A stretch of DNA of 64,000 nucleotides, taken from NCBI GenBank assembly GCA_021527695.1, contig JAKFAO010000004.1:1467001-1531000 (forward strand), read 5' to 3'. The notes beneath the pieces were generated by a model. The model worked only from the letters and a program-made list of their open reading frames with translations. It was not told where the DNA came from and did no database searches. This stretch comes from Naematelia aurantialba (lineage: Eukaryota; Basidiomycota; Tremellomycetes; Tremellales; Naemateliaceae). Below, in pieces: positions 26,801 to 41,700 of the stretch; the first letter of the stretch is position 1, and each line of letters begins with the position of its first letter. A program made the position numbers and the translations under genes.

Positions 26801-28447
26801 GTTGCCCAATCGCCAACTGAGGAACCACCCGAATACAACGGCCATGGCAAACTTGATTCCGACAGCACCAAGAATAAAGACCAAGGAGACATACAGCACG
26901 ATGTCCGAGGCAACGCAACCGATAGAAGTCGAATCGACGAAACCGACTCGTATCACGTCGGTCATACAGTTCGCATAGGATTGGAGGCCAGATCGCTCGA
27001 TGTATGCGGTGATGTCCTGACCCGCAAAGGTAGAATTTCGTGACTTGATGGTGTCAAAGAAGGAGGGATACGAAACTTGCGTCGTGTCGAGCCAGTTGAG
27101 AAGGTTCATGTCGATGACCACACTAATGTCAGCCAAACACATTCGAGGGAACGTACGATTTGTAGACGGCCAGATTCTTAGTGTCATCCTTGACCATATC
27201 CCAGGTATAGTAAATCTCTGCCGTGGGCACAATGGCGGATAAATTCGCTCTCGCCAAATTGGACGTGTGACAAAGAGTCGAAGAGTCGTAGCCCGTAAAG
27301 TTGGCCGGTAGGGTCGTGTTCTGGTCGTGCAGGTTACAAGGAAAGTACCAGCCTAGCTCAAGTGTGTTGCCACTTGAAGTTGGAATCGCACTACCCGAAG
27401 CGGTGGTGATGATGCCTAGGCAATGCTGATTGACGTCCTGGAAGAGGAAGCTGGCATCCTTACCGCCGGCATCATACTGATCCATGTATAGAGGCGAGGT
27501 GGAACCGTTGAAGACGCTGCCAACGGCCGGATGCTTCCACTCTGAAAAGTCATAGTCATATCCGTTGATGACAAGCGAGCCCGAGTTCGCCTGTCCGCCC
27601 TTGATTCGCAGCGATTGTGTGCCACAGACCGTCTCCGTAAAGCCGAAGGTGATGAAACCGACGACAGCCATCAGAGAGGCGACGATCCCGACAATTCCCA
27701 TCTTCTCGCGCCAAGCCCGCTGCGCCTCTGGCGTCTTCTTCCCAAACACACCTCTGATAACAAACCCAGGTATCCAGCAGGTAAGGATGAAACAGTACAC
27801 CATCCACGCGTCCTTTGGTCCGGGCGCAAAATTGCCCAAACATCCCAGCTTCTCCTCTGGTGGTGTGTCTTTGACGGCACCGACCCGGTTCGTCTGGGTC
27901 GTATTGGGGCCGCGAGGATTTGCGCGGGAAGCTTTACGCCGGATGGTAGCGCGTTTGAAGAGGTTGAGCCCAGATCCCTGATCCACGTCGTCGCTGTCAC
28001 GCGCAAGCAGGGACTTGCCTCGGCGGAGGTTGGCTCCAGGACGAGGTTGGTTTCCCGTTGCTTGACATCAGCTTGAATCCCTTGGCATTTCGACTCACAA
28101 CTCGGTAGGACGTTGACCTGGTCTTCCTGCGCATGTTCTCGATAGTAGTATAACCGATGACCGGGGTCGATCCTCTCTCGCTCCGGCCGGACCATACTCT
28201 TCTTCCTTCTCACATCCGTTCCGTTTGATGCAGAGAAGCCCTGCAGATGGGACGCTCCCACATCGACAAAGCCCTCATCGTACCCTAATGCAGGCTCGTA
28301 CGAGGCGGATCCAACCGGTTCGACCGAGGTTTTCGAGTTGTAGTTCTTGGCTGGAGGTCGAGGAGGGGCGTCATCACGCGCTGCTCGCCGAGACGGTGGG
28401 GCAGAGTCTTGAAACGAAACGTTTTGAGTGGGATGGGGGCGTGCCAT
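23864..28447 (-). CDS. CHS: Chitin synthase, class IV type
   Basis: Polymerises UDP-GlcNAc into chitin at the plasma membrane. The N-terminus is hydrophilic, then [12 protein letters not shown] and membrane spans ([32 protein letters not shown]). An extracellular region with several Asn-X-Thr sites and another span ([15 protein letters not shown]) follow. The catalytic GT2 core shows [53 protein letters not shown] and [11 protein letters not shown]-terminal spans follow ([26 protein letters not shown]). The long Ser/Gln-rich tail ends PPGAAPPQY after a last intron with acceptor just before 23874. About six exons. The family and the catalytic residues are clear; the class call rests on the N-terminal layout. 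Confidence 0.92.
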
Positions 28448-29483
28448 AATGGGTGGTGGGAATGCACGGAGGAGGGGGGAGAGTGAGTCTTAGTTGGTCA
28501 TTCGTATGTTGTCGTTGTTCGTTAGTTCGTTAAACAGAAGGGCAGACGATCGTTTTGTGGGTTTGCTTGCACTGGGCGAACGTGAAATGTCAGCTGGAGG
28601 CGGGGAAGAAACAAAGGAACTTGGCGGCCCGTTCTGCGATGGCAGGAAGAACACAACAGGAAGGGGCTTTTGGTCGGCCTTTGACTCGGTGATGAGAAAG
28701 GCGAGCGCGAAGAGGGGGGTGTGGAGCGAAGTGAATGAAACTGTTTCTGACACGCAGCTGGCATATGTCGACACGACGGTGGTTGGTGTGTTGTATTGAA
28801 AGCGGTTGGGTGATCGCAGCCCGCCGGGAGAAAAAAAAAGGAGGCTGCAGAAAAAGAAGGCTGAAGGGCGGGTAGCACAAACACTCACCAGTCGACCACC
28901 ACGGCCAATGCACCCGCAACGCTGCCTGATGCACTGCGCTCGTTGTCTCGGATCCACTCCAAGTCGATGCGATGGACGATGTTTGTGGCGAACGGTGATG
29001 TAACAAAATGCCGCGGAAGGAGAGGAGAGGAGGTTTGGCAAAAGGGGGGGAAGGAAAGATTGCGAGGCAAGAGGCGGTGCGGTGCGCGCGAGTGACGTTT
29101 GAGCGAATTCAGGCCGACGGCTGGGGGTTTTTCGCCGAGGATGGGATGAGATGGTTTTGTTTTCGCAGGAGAGAGAGAGAGCGGAAGTGACTGAGCGAGA
29201 GAGAAGGGCAGAAACCCGGGGGCGGTGTTGCCAGAACTACTCGAAATAATAGGAGGTTACGGGGGCAGCGTGCCCATGCATTCCCCCCCCCCCGTGGTGT
29301 TTTCAGGGTCTTGCTTCAATTTGACAGCCGAAGGGGGGTCGCGTCGTCATTCGAAACGAGTCGACCGTGGGAAGGTTGGAACAAGAGGTGGCCTGCGTTA
29401 CAAACAGTCATGCATGTGGTCTACCGCAAATGAAAACTCGCAAGCATGCACCGCACATCTCTGACAGACATCCTGACCGAAGG
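28448..29483 (-). other. Long chitin synthase 5' region
   Basis: Roughly 1 kb upstream of the chitin synthase start and downstream of TRM61. On the minus strand a strong donor (CTGGTGAGTG, about 28886) and a branch-like ACTAAC (about 28525) with an AG at about 28490 suggest an intron in the 5' UTR. A C-run of about ten lies at 29284. No protein-coding gene is supported. Confidence 0.35.
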
Positions 29484-31143
<1,660 letters not shown>

Positions 31144-31356
31144 TTCCAAACAGCCTCTTCCACCGTCGATGCTTACAACTGACAGAAGCCTCTTCTGACC
31201 GACGGCAACTTTTGAAACGACGGTGGAGGTGTCAGCTGACGTGGCATTAAACAACCTCAAACACCCAATTGCGCATCGGATACGGCGCGCGTTTCAAAAA
31301 AGTCAAATGGGCTGTCCGACTTTCAACGTTCCTTCTTGGTTTCCTCTGTTGTCACC
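31144..31356. promoter_or_regulatory. Bidirectional promoter, TRM61 / karyopherin
   Basis: 213 bp separate two divergent start codons, so both promoters and 5' UTRs must share it. No recognisable element is seen. Confidence 0.5.
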
Positions 31357-34300
31357 ATGGACAGCGTTCCGGCTGACCTCAGAAGCCTGCTACATTCAAT
31401 CATCAACCCCACTAGCAATGCAGATTACGTGCGGGACCAGGCGCAGCTGGCCAACCTCTTCAAGGAACCTGGTATGTCAACTGGGTCGGTTGCTGGTGGG
31501 ACTGATCGAGGTCCGTGCAGAGTTCCTCCTCCAGCTACAGGCGCTTGCACTGGACAGGACGTTATCTCAACCGGAGCGACTACTATGTTCAGTCATCACT
31601 GCCAGAGAGCTCAAGACAAAATGGAGGAGCAAGCAGTGAGCTAGCAGGGTACAGGCGAAGGAATGCTGATTCCCCAAGGATCGTTCCTGAGGCTCGCAAG
31701 CCAGAAGTGAGAGAACGGCTATTTGCATTCTTGGAAGAAGAGGATATGGGAGTGAGCTAGAGAATCCGTGTACTTGCGTGCACTCACAGGACGCAGATCG
31801 CCCGACCACAACTCGGCCTCCTCGTAGCTGTAGCCCGCATCGAGTTGCCCTCCAAGTTTCCGACCCTCCCTCAACTCCTCCTCAACCCCCTTCTCACGTG
31901 CCTATCGCATCTTGACGACCCTTCTGCCTCCTCGTCTAGCACCTCGACCGTCCTCCTAAATACGATATGGACGATCAACGCTCTAGTCAAAGAGTGGCGC
32001 ACCGTCAAGATATCCGCCGGGGCACAGGTGATGAAGGTGCTCGAGGATGTCTTTCTGGCCCCTGTAGGAAGGGTGCTGGAGATATGGTCTGAACGGGAAA
32101 GGAGAGGCGACGGAGATTTGGTCATAGCGGAGGCTGGAAGATATGCTTTCAAGTGAGCTTCCTTGATACTGGATATGTAGACTGACGCAACCAGAATTCT
32201 AGCTCGATTTGGCGCTTGGCACTGGAGCAAGGCAAAAGGCTTGCAGACGGACGACGCTCTTCAACATGTGGGTCCTGCGGTTAAGACTGGACTGACATCA
32301 GATTGCGGTCCTCCTTCAACACTCGGTCCACCATGCTCCCGTCATTCAAGCACACCGCCTGCGACTCATATCGTCGAATCCGCAATCGGAGGGCAAGCTT
32401 CTTCGTTCCCTTTACAAACATCTGAGAGCAATCGGTAAATGGTGGCGATTGATGATCGCTCTTGACCCCAAGGCATGGTGTAAACTTGAGGGCGCTACAG
32501 CTGGGGTCGGATGGTGGTGGGGCGAGGTGGGCGGGGTCATCGCTGGCGGAGGTGGTATAGCAGACGAAGGTGAGTTTCTCACCTAACTGCAAAGCTCCTC
32601 GATGACTTGGCCTTAGACTCCGATGATGACCCCTATCCAAAGCGCTTCCTGTTACTAGGAATGTTACTGTTCAAAGATATATTGCCCATCCTAGCTGCTG
32701 ACCATCCTGACAGTACGTGCCAACCTGTCAATTGCACTGATGGATCAGTTTTCAACCCATCCTTCATCCTATCCGCCCTTCACCTTCTCATCGATAAATT
32801 ATTGCCCCTCACTTCGAGCGACCTCGAATCATTGGACGATGATCCAGAAGAATGGCTCATCGTCGACAGTATTGATAATGATGAGGCGTGGGCGTTCGAG
32901 TTCCGGCCCTGTGCCGAGAGAGTCCTGATCGCTCTTGCTACTGCTACCCGCCATCTGCCGAACGAAAGAAAGGTGATCGAACCGGAAATGCTCAAAATCG
33001 TGTCGGAGGCACAGAGTACGCCGCCTCGTCGTTACGAAGAGCAGAAACTAATGCGATCTAGGCTTACCTCCAAACGACCTTCCGTCCATTCTGCGGCGAG
33101 AGGCGATCTACTGCGCGGTGGGAAGACTCAGCCGAGCAATGTCGTCTTACGGCGGTATCGATTTCGATGCGTTTTTGAAGGGTTCGAGCGACTGGATACG
33201 TGCGGGTGTGCCCCTGTGAGCCGGGACGAGTTGGCGTGCGTGTGATGGATACTAATATCGGCAGCCATCGAATTTTGAAGCGGCGACTGGCGTGGCTTAT
33301 CGGTCAATGGGTGACTTCGGACGAGGAATGTGCCAAGCTCCCAGTGATGTGGGAGATCTTGATCTACCTGTTACGTGAACGAGGCGCCGCATCCGACCTG
33401 GCCGTCAATATAGCAGCGGCTATATCAATTCGGGAAGCTGTCGATGTGCGTCCTTGATATCTCTCTATTGGCATCCACACTGTGCTGATTCGTTGTAGCT
33501 CTGGGAGCTGGATATCAGCTATTTTCAGCCGTATATAAAGGATACGGCCGAGCAACTGTGAGATTTTTCTTCGCCTGATGAACATCTCTCTGACGAGCAG
33601 AATACAACTGATCGGAGAGTGCCATACATTGCGAGGAAAACGCTTCGTCAATCAGACCATGGGTGTTGTGATAGAACGGACTAGTAGCGATGTGAGTCGA
33701 TTCCGGATTGTGAAGCTGGAGCTTACAGCTACAGATGTTGCCATACTTGCCTTCTCTAGCGCAGTCTATCCCAGCCCTATGTGAGTATCATAATTCTCAA
33801 AGGGTTTCGCTCATCAATATCGCGTAGGGCACGGTGCCGCAGGTTTGGAAGGTGAATGGCTCTTCAAGGCTTCTCTGGTCGAGTTGACCTCGAAGATCAT
33901 CTTGGTGAGTCGCTGATAGCGATACCAGCTGAATGAAGCAGGCAGCGAAGACGTCCTCTGGCAAGCTCATGGAGCTGGCTATTCCACTCATCGAGGAGAG
34001 TATGCGCCCTCCTGCCAATGCGCACTTTGAGGAAGACGGCGTTGCCTTGTGAGTCCTCCTGTCAGGACAGGAGTCTGACATATCAGATGGCAGGCATCAT
34101 TATACAACGCAATCTCGCTATATGAGCCGACTCGTGAGACCGGACTGATCAGCATCTTCCCCGGTCTGCTCGGCATACTTGCAGACAACATGGACACTCT
34201 CAAAACCATGCTGGCCGTGTTTGACTCGTACTTGCTACTCGACGCTCCTGGCATCTGTCAGGTATGCCTCTTAACCTGACCGGGACTAACGTCAGACATT

Positions 34301-35248
34301 CGGGCCTGTAGTGTGCTCGACCTTGATCAAGGCTCTGACGACGTCAAAACCCAATTCGGAGAACACCAAACGCATTCTCGTATCACTCGGTCTCCTGATT
34401 CGGACAGCGCCTCTGGAACACCTTGCCCATCTTCTACTCGACAGCGGTATCTTCCAATTCATCCTGGGCGCGCTCGAAGACGACAAGGCTTCAGGTCTGA
34501 TCCTCGCTGCCTATCTTGATATTCTGGCGCGGATCGCCCTCATCGACCCACGCATCTTCCTCCAAATGGTTTCGGAAACTGCCAGGCGACAAGGGCGGGA
34601 CGAGGCGAAAGTGCTGGAAGAGGTTTTGGACGCACTTTGGCGAAACTTTGATTACGTTGGCGAAGCACGCATGAGAAAGACAGTAGCAATGGGTGCCGCA
34701 CGACTGTTGACTACGGTGAGTCGCAGTGCCATGTTTCGCGATACACAGCTCATGTGTCTCAGGGGAATTCTCATATCTTAGATCGACTAGATGGGGAATT
34801 CAGTGCGCATTGTCGTCCGCTGAATCCGTTCAGGACCGAGTGCTGATAAGCCGCAGTGAATATCTTCCTGGATGTGCTCGGGGAGTTGCAAAATACAGAT
34901 GAATCTGGACCAAATGCCGAGTCAGTCTGGCCCCGTGACATGTGCGATCTCGCATCGCTGACCGATATAGGATCCCTCCAGCGTCATGGAAAGAGTCCAA
35001 TGTGGTCGCCTTGGCGGAGATTGAAGGTGCTGTCCACGGTCTGCGACTGGACCAAGCTGATACCCAATCTAGGCACGGCAGAAGAAGGTCGTAGGAATGC
35101 TCTGGAAGACCATGATCCAGCATACTGCGTCCCGCTAAAGGGGTTCATCATCGGTGCGCTTACAGAGGCGCAAGGGGTCGGCCTGGGTCCGTACTGGGAC
35201 AAGGCCGATGAAGGGACCAAGCGCAGCCTGGAGCGCTTCTTGAGCTGA
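31357..35248 (+). CDS. Importin-beta family karyopherin (Kap120/importin-11 type)
   Basis: A nuclear transport receptor built of HEAT repeats. The N-terminus matches the importin-beta N-terminal domain: DYVRDQAQLANLFKEPEFLL, LLCSVITARELKTKWRSKQI, VRERLFAFLEEEDMGIAR then LLVAVARIEFPSKFPTLPQL. That WRS-plus-proline pattern is close to importin-11/Kap120. Many alternating helices follow, for example KRFLLLGMLLFKDILPI and LWELDISYFQPYIKD. The end is WTKLIPNLGTAEEG, PYWDKADEGTKRSLERFLS. More than ten short introns; splicing was checked at the 5' end but not at every junction. Kap120 carries ribosome-assembly cargo in yeast, but cargo here is not visible. Confidence 0.75.
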
Positions 35249-35451
35249 TCAGGTGCTATCGTATCCGCATTCATGCATAGAGCACGTCCGTGGCGTTGCC
35301 AAAGACCTACTAAATAGTGATTCGTGACTCCCCTGCTGTGTGCAGGCTTATGTATGGGGATCAAATAACAACTTCCTTGACGGGTGGAGGAATCCGAAAT
35401 CTCAGCTGTCGCGAGTTGGTGTTGTTGGAAAGAGGCCCTACGAGGGCAAAC

Positions 35452-38144
35452 ATGAGACCGGTACAGACCCGACACCTCGCAGTGGGCATAAGGAGACTGT
35501 CGCGAGCCCAGTCATGCCTGGCACATTGTCCGCCGCCAAGCGCTGCGACTGCACGCAGCGCTGCTGCCGCTGTCGCTGGTGGTCGGGGTGGTGATGTTCG
35601 GAAAACCGGCGTCGCACAACGACACCGACGATATACAGCGGCCGCTACCGTTCGACAAGCGCCAGACGCGTCTCCTTCCCACTATCCTTCCCCTCCTACT
35701 ACTTCTGCGCCTGCGTCTGTCTTTGCGTCCGGGACGAAAGCAGGCGGTGATGGGGGGCCAAGCCGCGGGACAGCGCGTTCGACGCCGACACGAGAGAGCG
35801 CGAGAGACGTCCTCGAGCAGCTGGAGGGGGTTTTGAGGCAGGATATAGGTGGGACGGGGGAGTGGGTTGAACGCGTTGAAAGGGCCCTGGACCGCTTGGA
35901 CGAGGGACAGAGAGGGAGGATAGGGGGTGAGTAGTTTTTGTCCGGGGGATCCCCGAAGCGTCCATGGGACACAGGCGCGAACAGAGGCAGCTGCTGTGGA
36001 GTGGTAATGGAGATGGAGGCAGGCTGTGGAGTGAACATGGAGATGGAGGCAGAGGGATGAAGGGAGAGGGGAGGAAGTCGAGGGCAAATGGAGGGCGCAG
36101 CTGATGTCCACAGTCTTCGGAGACATGTACGCCGCGCCGAGAGAGCTCGTCACTGCGCTCCTGCAAGATCCTCTAGCGGACACACCTTCCACTCGCGCTG
36201 CACTGGCAGCGCGGCATACGGATGCTAACGACGTTGCACTGCGAATAGGGTAGGTGGTGGTTTTCCTTGCGATTGCAATTCTGCCGTTCCTAGCCGAGCT
36301 TCGAGTGGACATGTCCTCGAACGCATTCATGTCTTCGACTGCAAAACGTCCTGGAGTGGAAGATGTCCAGTGTAGCGCTGGAGGGAGCTGCAGCTGACAT
36401 GCACAGGTATGGGCTTACTCCCGCGCGATCAGCAGGCAAACTCGAGCTGCCGGCTACGTTCCTGCAGGCGTCGGGTTTTGACCTTGTCGAGATCACGGGT
36501 GAGTGGCTGTCCACCCTCGACACGATTCATCTCGCTACGCTCCTCCTGTACCTGCACCTGCTACAGCTACTTTGGCTACACCTACCCTCCCTGAAACCGC
36601 GAGGTGAGAGCTGACTCTTGCAGCGTCCGACAGTCAAACTCTGCTATCCGAGCTCCTGGCGGCCGACATGACCGTCCTCGTGCTCGACCCGATCCGTCTC
36701 CTATCCACACCGCTTCTAGAGCCAATCCTGCCCTCTGTCCTCCTCTATCGTCCGGTCCATCTAGTCGTCAACGGGTCCCGACCATCCAGCGTGTCCGAAG
36801 ACGAATTCTCATCGCGCCTCCACCGGCAAATCAAGGCCATCTGCCCCGACCCCTCCACCGTCAACATCACCATCACCTTTACCCAAGCGTCAGAAGCCCT
36901 ACATGCTCTCGATGCGTTCTCGGTCTCTCACTCCCAGTCTACCCTCTCCCGATCCGATGCCATCTCCTCCTTCCAGACCCACTTTATAGCTTCCAGGATC
37001 GGCACGCTCCAGGCGTCGCTGTTATCCAGTGCTGCTCGGCTGCCTGATCCCACCCTCGCATCGGCGATATCGGTTGCCAAAGCAGCGATCGACTATATCG
37101 AGGACGTCGTGTCCAACGATAGGCGGGCGACGCACACTGCCAACGAGATCATCTCCCAGCTCCGCTCACATGCCGCACACGCAGCCAGTCGAGCACGGCA
37201 CGTGAGCGTCGCCACCCGAGGGATCACGGGCGGCGTCGTACAGGGTGGAGTGGACGACGAGCTCCTCGGCGCCAAGCGCGGTCTGGAAGAGCTGTTCGAC
37301 GGGCGGTGGAGCTGGCTCGGCCTCGTGGCTAGGCTGCGCGTGGACGATATCGGCGTCGAGATGGCGAACCATCTCGAACGGCGTTTCGCATCCAAGCTCG
37401 AGCGCCAAGTTGTATTCGAGACGGGCCAACTTGCGCAGCTGCAATCGCAGCTCGCGAGCCAGGTCAACACGACGCTGCGCCAGCTCTCGGCCCAGCCGAC
37501 GGGGGTCCGGTCGTCTGCCGACCTGCACGTTGCCGCCCCCCATCCGTTCTCGTCGCCGCTCCTGATCAACCACCTCCGCTCACTGTCCCTCTCCGTCCCG
37601 GACCTCCGGGCAGACTCGCTGACGCTGCCGATCGAGGCCAGGCGCACGCAGCTCTTGGACGCCTCGGTCGCCCAGCTCCAGCAGTCGGCCAATCGGGCCC
37701 TGCTGACAACCTATGCGCTCGCCATGGCCGGCGTCGCGTCCAGCTGGGCCGCCAATGTCCCGCCAATAGCACTCCTCTCCTCGGGCACCGCAGCCGGACT
37801 CGGTATCTTGAGCATCGTCACTTCACTCGCATGGGGACAACGGCTGTGGAGCCGTGCCCAAAGGCATTTCTGGCGCAACTGGGGCCGCATCACCTCGATG
37901 CTCAAGGGAGACCTCGAGGTCAGTACCCTTCCCGATCCATGTGTTTTGTCCCCCCGATCCAGATCGAGTCCGTGCTGATCCCCTGGCTCCTCTCCAACAG
38001 GTGCAATTCACAACGTCATTAGACAACTCGGTACTGGCGCAATCGCGCGTGGCGGCAGAAGGCCTCGAACGCCTCGTCGAAAAGAGGGAGGATCGATTGG
38101 ACAGACTACAGCATCAGATAGACGCCTTTCGGCGGCGGATATAA
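35452..38144 (+). CDS. Mitochondrial dynamin-like (Mmc1-like) membrane protein
   Basis: The N-terminus (MRPVQTRHLAVGIRRLSRA) is Arg-rich with no acidic residue, a typical mitochondrial presequence. After a hydrophilic stretch comes an alpha/beta region with LLAADMTVLVLDPIRLLS and LLYRPVHLVVNGS, which looks like a GTPase fold without readable P-loop or NKXD motifs. A long helical domain follows, then two close hydrophobic segments (TTYALAMAGVASSWAANV, IALLSSGTAAGLGILSIV), QRLWSRAQRHFWRNW, and a final coiled coil. This order fits the fungal mitochondrial inner-membrane protein Mmc1. Exon joins at 35931/36113 and later keep frame. I infer the identity from layout, not from a search. Confidence 0.5.
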
Positions 38145-38280
38145 CCATCACAGCCAGGGTAGACATGGCGGGCGGCGTGAACACAAAAATTGTGGCCAAG
38201 AGCCGCAATCTGCATCCAACCATCACAACGTGTTAGAACGGTTGAGCATGAGCAGTAACGACAGTGCACAGCTATGCATT

Positions 38281-38678
38281 TCAGTCGTCTTGCGCGACTT
38301 TGCCGTATCCCTTGTCCCGATTCCCAGATACAGCAGGATCGTTGAATCCAAAGCCCTTGCCAAAGCCCTTGCGGCGACCTTTGCCCGATCCTCCCTCGCC
38401 AAACTGATCTGCCCACTACGGCAAAGTCAGCCAGAATCACGCAAAATCAGACTTGGCTCACCTTTCGCAATTCAGGCAAAGTCCCCTCTTCAGACGACGA
38501 TGGGCGGATCTCAGAAAGGGCTGCTTTAAAGTGTTTGTCCGCGAGAATACGTTCTGGCAACCGCTTCGAGGGAACTTCTTCCTCTGTTTCCTCCTCCTCC
38601 TCCTCCTCCTCCTCCTCCTCCTCCTCCTCCTCCTCCTCCTCCTCCTCCTCCTCTTCCTCTTCCTCCTCTTCCTCCTCG

Positions 38679-38713
<35 letters not shown>

Positions 38714-41700
38714 CTCGTCCTCGTCCTCGTCCTCGTCCTCTTCCTCGTCCTCGTCCTCTGCCTCCTCCTCGTCCTCATTAACCTCTTCGTCTTCAGTCTT
38801 CTCCTTTGTGTCGTCAATCTCGTTCTTTTCCTCAACATCCACATCGTCTTCCGCTGAAGCGTCGTCAGCTGGAGGCACTTCTCCGGCATTAGCCAGATGT
38901 GACTCGTCTGTCTTGGCGGTGAACGACGGGTCGGGTTTTATTATGGTCGAGGGACCTTGAGACGATACGTCATTTGGCTCGGATGATGAGGCCGGAGACA
39001 CCAGGTGCGTATCCAGTACGATCTGACCGATGATAGGGCTGCCATCGGTCCTCATGCTCGGCAAAGGTTCCGGCTCGAGCTTCTTCTCCTCCGCCACACT
39101 GTTCTGCGGAATCGCAGTGGCGTTTTCAGATTGAGTGTGGCCGGAGCTCGCAGGCGAAGACTTAGAATCATTACTTGGGGAGCCCGTGTCAAGCTGTTGC
39201 CGCCATGGGACCTCCACCAGATCCTTAACGGCTGCAAGAGCAGCGCTGACACAGAGGTCTGCATGTTCGTTTTAGCAAAAGCAAAATGTCATGCGATGAC
39301 ACTCACGCTTCAAGTCGGATCCGGAGAATCCGTCCGTGTCCTTCGCCAGCTTATCCAGATCGACGTCAGCTCCCAGTTGCTCGTCTCGTAGGAGAATTCG
39401 CATGATTGCTGCCCAGATCAGCTCTGGTGCATTTTTGTCTGATTGACGATCAATCGCACGGACCTTTGCGATCCTCGACACCGGGCAGATCCACCAGCAG
39501 TCGCCTTGGTAAGCGTCTTAGTACAGCATCATCAAGGTCGAAAGGTCGATTTGTTGCTCCGATGATCACCACCCGCTGGTCCTGGTTGCCCCTACCCGAG
39601 CTTAGACCATCCATCTCTTGCATAAATTCGGTAAGAAGCTGATCATGTGCTTTATTGACGTTTGAACCACCACGAGCCGTCCGAGCACCAAAGAGAGCAT
39701 CGACCTCGTCCAGGAAGACCACACAGGGGGACAAGCGACGAGCGAGGGAAAATACGGCCTTGACTCTGAATGCGTCAGCATCCTGTCAAGGAAAAGCATC
39801 ATCATACAATTTCTCGCCCTCGCCAAAGTATTTATCATTTACGTCGCTTGGCTAACAATGGTCATGAGCACCATACCACTCGGTCAACTCACTTGGATAG
39901 CAAGCATTCGTGCCCCGCTCTCATTGGCCACCGCTCTGGCTAGAAGGGTCTTTCCCGTCCCGGGGGGGCCAAAGAGGAGAGCTCCTGATGTGGAATGCTC
40001 GCGTAGCACGCCTGCCCTAAACGCTTCGGGAAACAGCAAAGGCAATGAAATGATAGTGCGGATTCCATCGATAGTCTTGAACGGCAGATGGACCTGTTGG
40101 AAGGTTGTAGAAGACAGTTTGCTGGGATCGACGATGCATGACAACAGGCGACGTTCGTGGGTACTGAGATCGCGAGATTTTTTTATTTTCTCCACAACCG
40201 AGTCACTGAGTGGTGTTTTCGGAGTCGAATCCACAGGGGCACCATTAACCGGCGAAGCTGAGGTCGTGGATACAGGAAGATGTCTCTTGATATACATTCG
40301 AAGTTGCTTGTCTTCCGCTTTACCTGCTCGCCAAGCATCCATGATGTCGTCCCACTTGACCGGCAAGGGCTCACTGACATTCGCCCGCGGATGTGCGGAC
40401 ATCACTCGCCCCAACGTAGAGCTAGCCAGGTTTTGTGCTTCTGACCACGAAATAACGACGTTGTGCAGACCCTTTCGAGCCTCTGCGCTACCACGCTGAA
40501 GAAGATCGGCCTTCGAATTCGTGGGTTTGACCTGGATCAGGCTGAGAACAGCGAGCGGATCGACCAACGTTCCGCCGTGCATTGATACCGCCCGGCTGAT
40601 CAGTGCGGCGTTTGTAAGAAACCGTGTGCCTACACGTTCGATACCCTCTTGAGCAATATTGCGCTGAGATGGGATGATCGGCAAAGCTTTCCATATAATC
40701 GACTGCAGAGCTTTGGATTCGGATGGCGGACGAGCAATCTGACCGCTCAGAATCTCGACAAGGGGGAATTGACCGAAAGGCATTTTCCGCTGCGTTTTAT
40801 TTGACCGACCGCCGAGTGTAGGTAACAGTGAGATAGCCCTGCTGATCAGAATCGCGCAACGGGTGAGCTTACCCTCTGTTCTCATCCAGAATAGCGGAAA
40901 GCCGCCGTTGATTCCTCTTGTTCCTGCCTGCTACATCCTCCTCTTCGCTGCCCCACCACAACGGCACAGGTCCCCGTCCTTGCTCCCTCGTTTCCAATGT
41001 CCCTCCCAGCCGTTCTGCTAACTCTTGCAGTGCTTGCTGTATGGGAGGACGTTCAGCTCCCGACGCCTCCTTCTCAGTCGAAGCAAACGGCGCGGTGTGA
41101 GAAGCCAGGAGCGAAGGCGCACTACTGAGAATTATGGTAGTGGGGAGTGGTGAAACAGCTTTCTTTGTCTTCCCAGCCGGTTGACCTTTTCTCCGACGAC
41201 GGACTGCTTCCAAGAGTGAGGGCCACCATGTTTGAAACGTGTCTGACATCGCCTCTGGCGAGTCCAAGAGAATGATGCGCTTTTTAATCGAGCCATCGGC
41301 ATCGGGTGCTTTAGCATTGATGAGATGTTCAAAGAATCTGACCCATTCGTCCTGGACTCCGGTTGGCGACTTTGATGAAGATGGTGTCGGCAGACCAAAG
41401 CTTCGTCCGCCGATAGGTCCACCCATGGGCAGGACCATCATAGCAGCAGATGGACCGGACTCGCCCTCTTCATCGTCCTCATCTTGATCTTCATCTTCAT
41501 CCTCCTCCTCTTCCTCCATCCGCTGTATCGGAGCGGCAGATGAATCCGATGATGTGCTTGGTCTTGCAATAGAGCTGAGCAGCGGATTGACACTCACAGG
41601 AAGGGGTGGAGCAGCTCGACCTGCGCGAGTGAGCAGGCCACGCAGACGAGAACTTACCAGTTGATCCTAAGGGAGACGAGGGTCCATCGAGACCTATCCC

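Noticed and set aside
28490..29041. 183-codon ORF upstream of the chitin synthase
   Set aside because: Compositionally biased, no domain, and overlapped by ORFs in all frames. It fits a 5' UTR or promoter region better.
38535..38960. Plus-strand poly-Ser and poly-Leu ORFs
   Set aside because: They are shadow frames of the CTC repeat that encodes poly-Glu in the AAA+ ATPase on the other strand.
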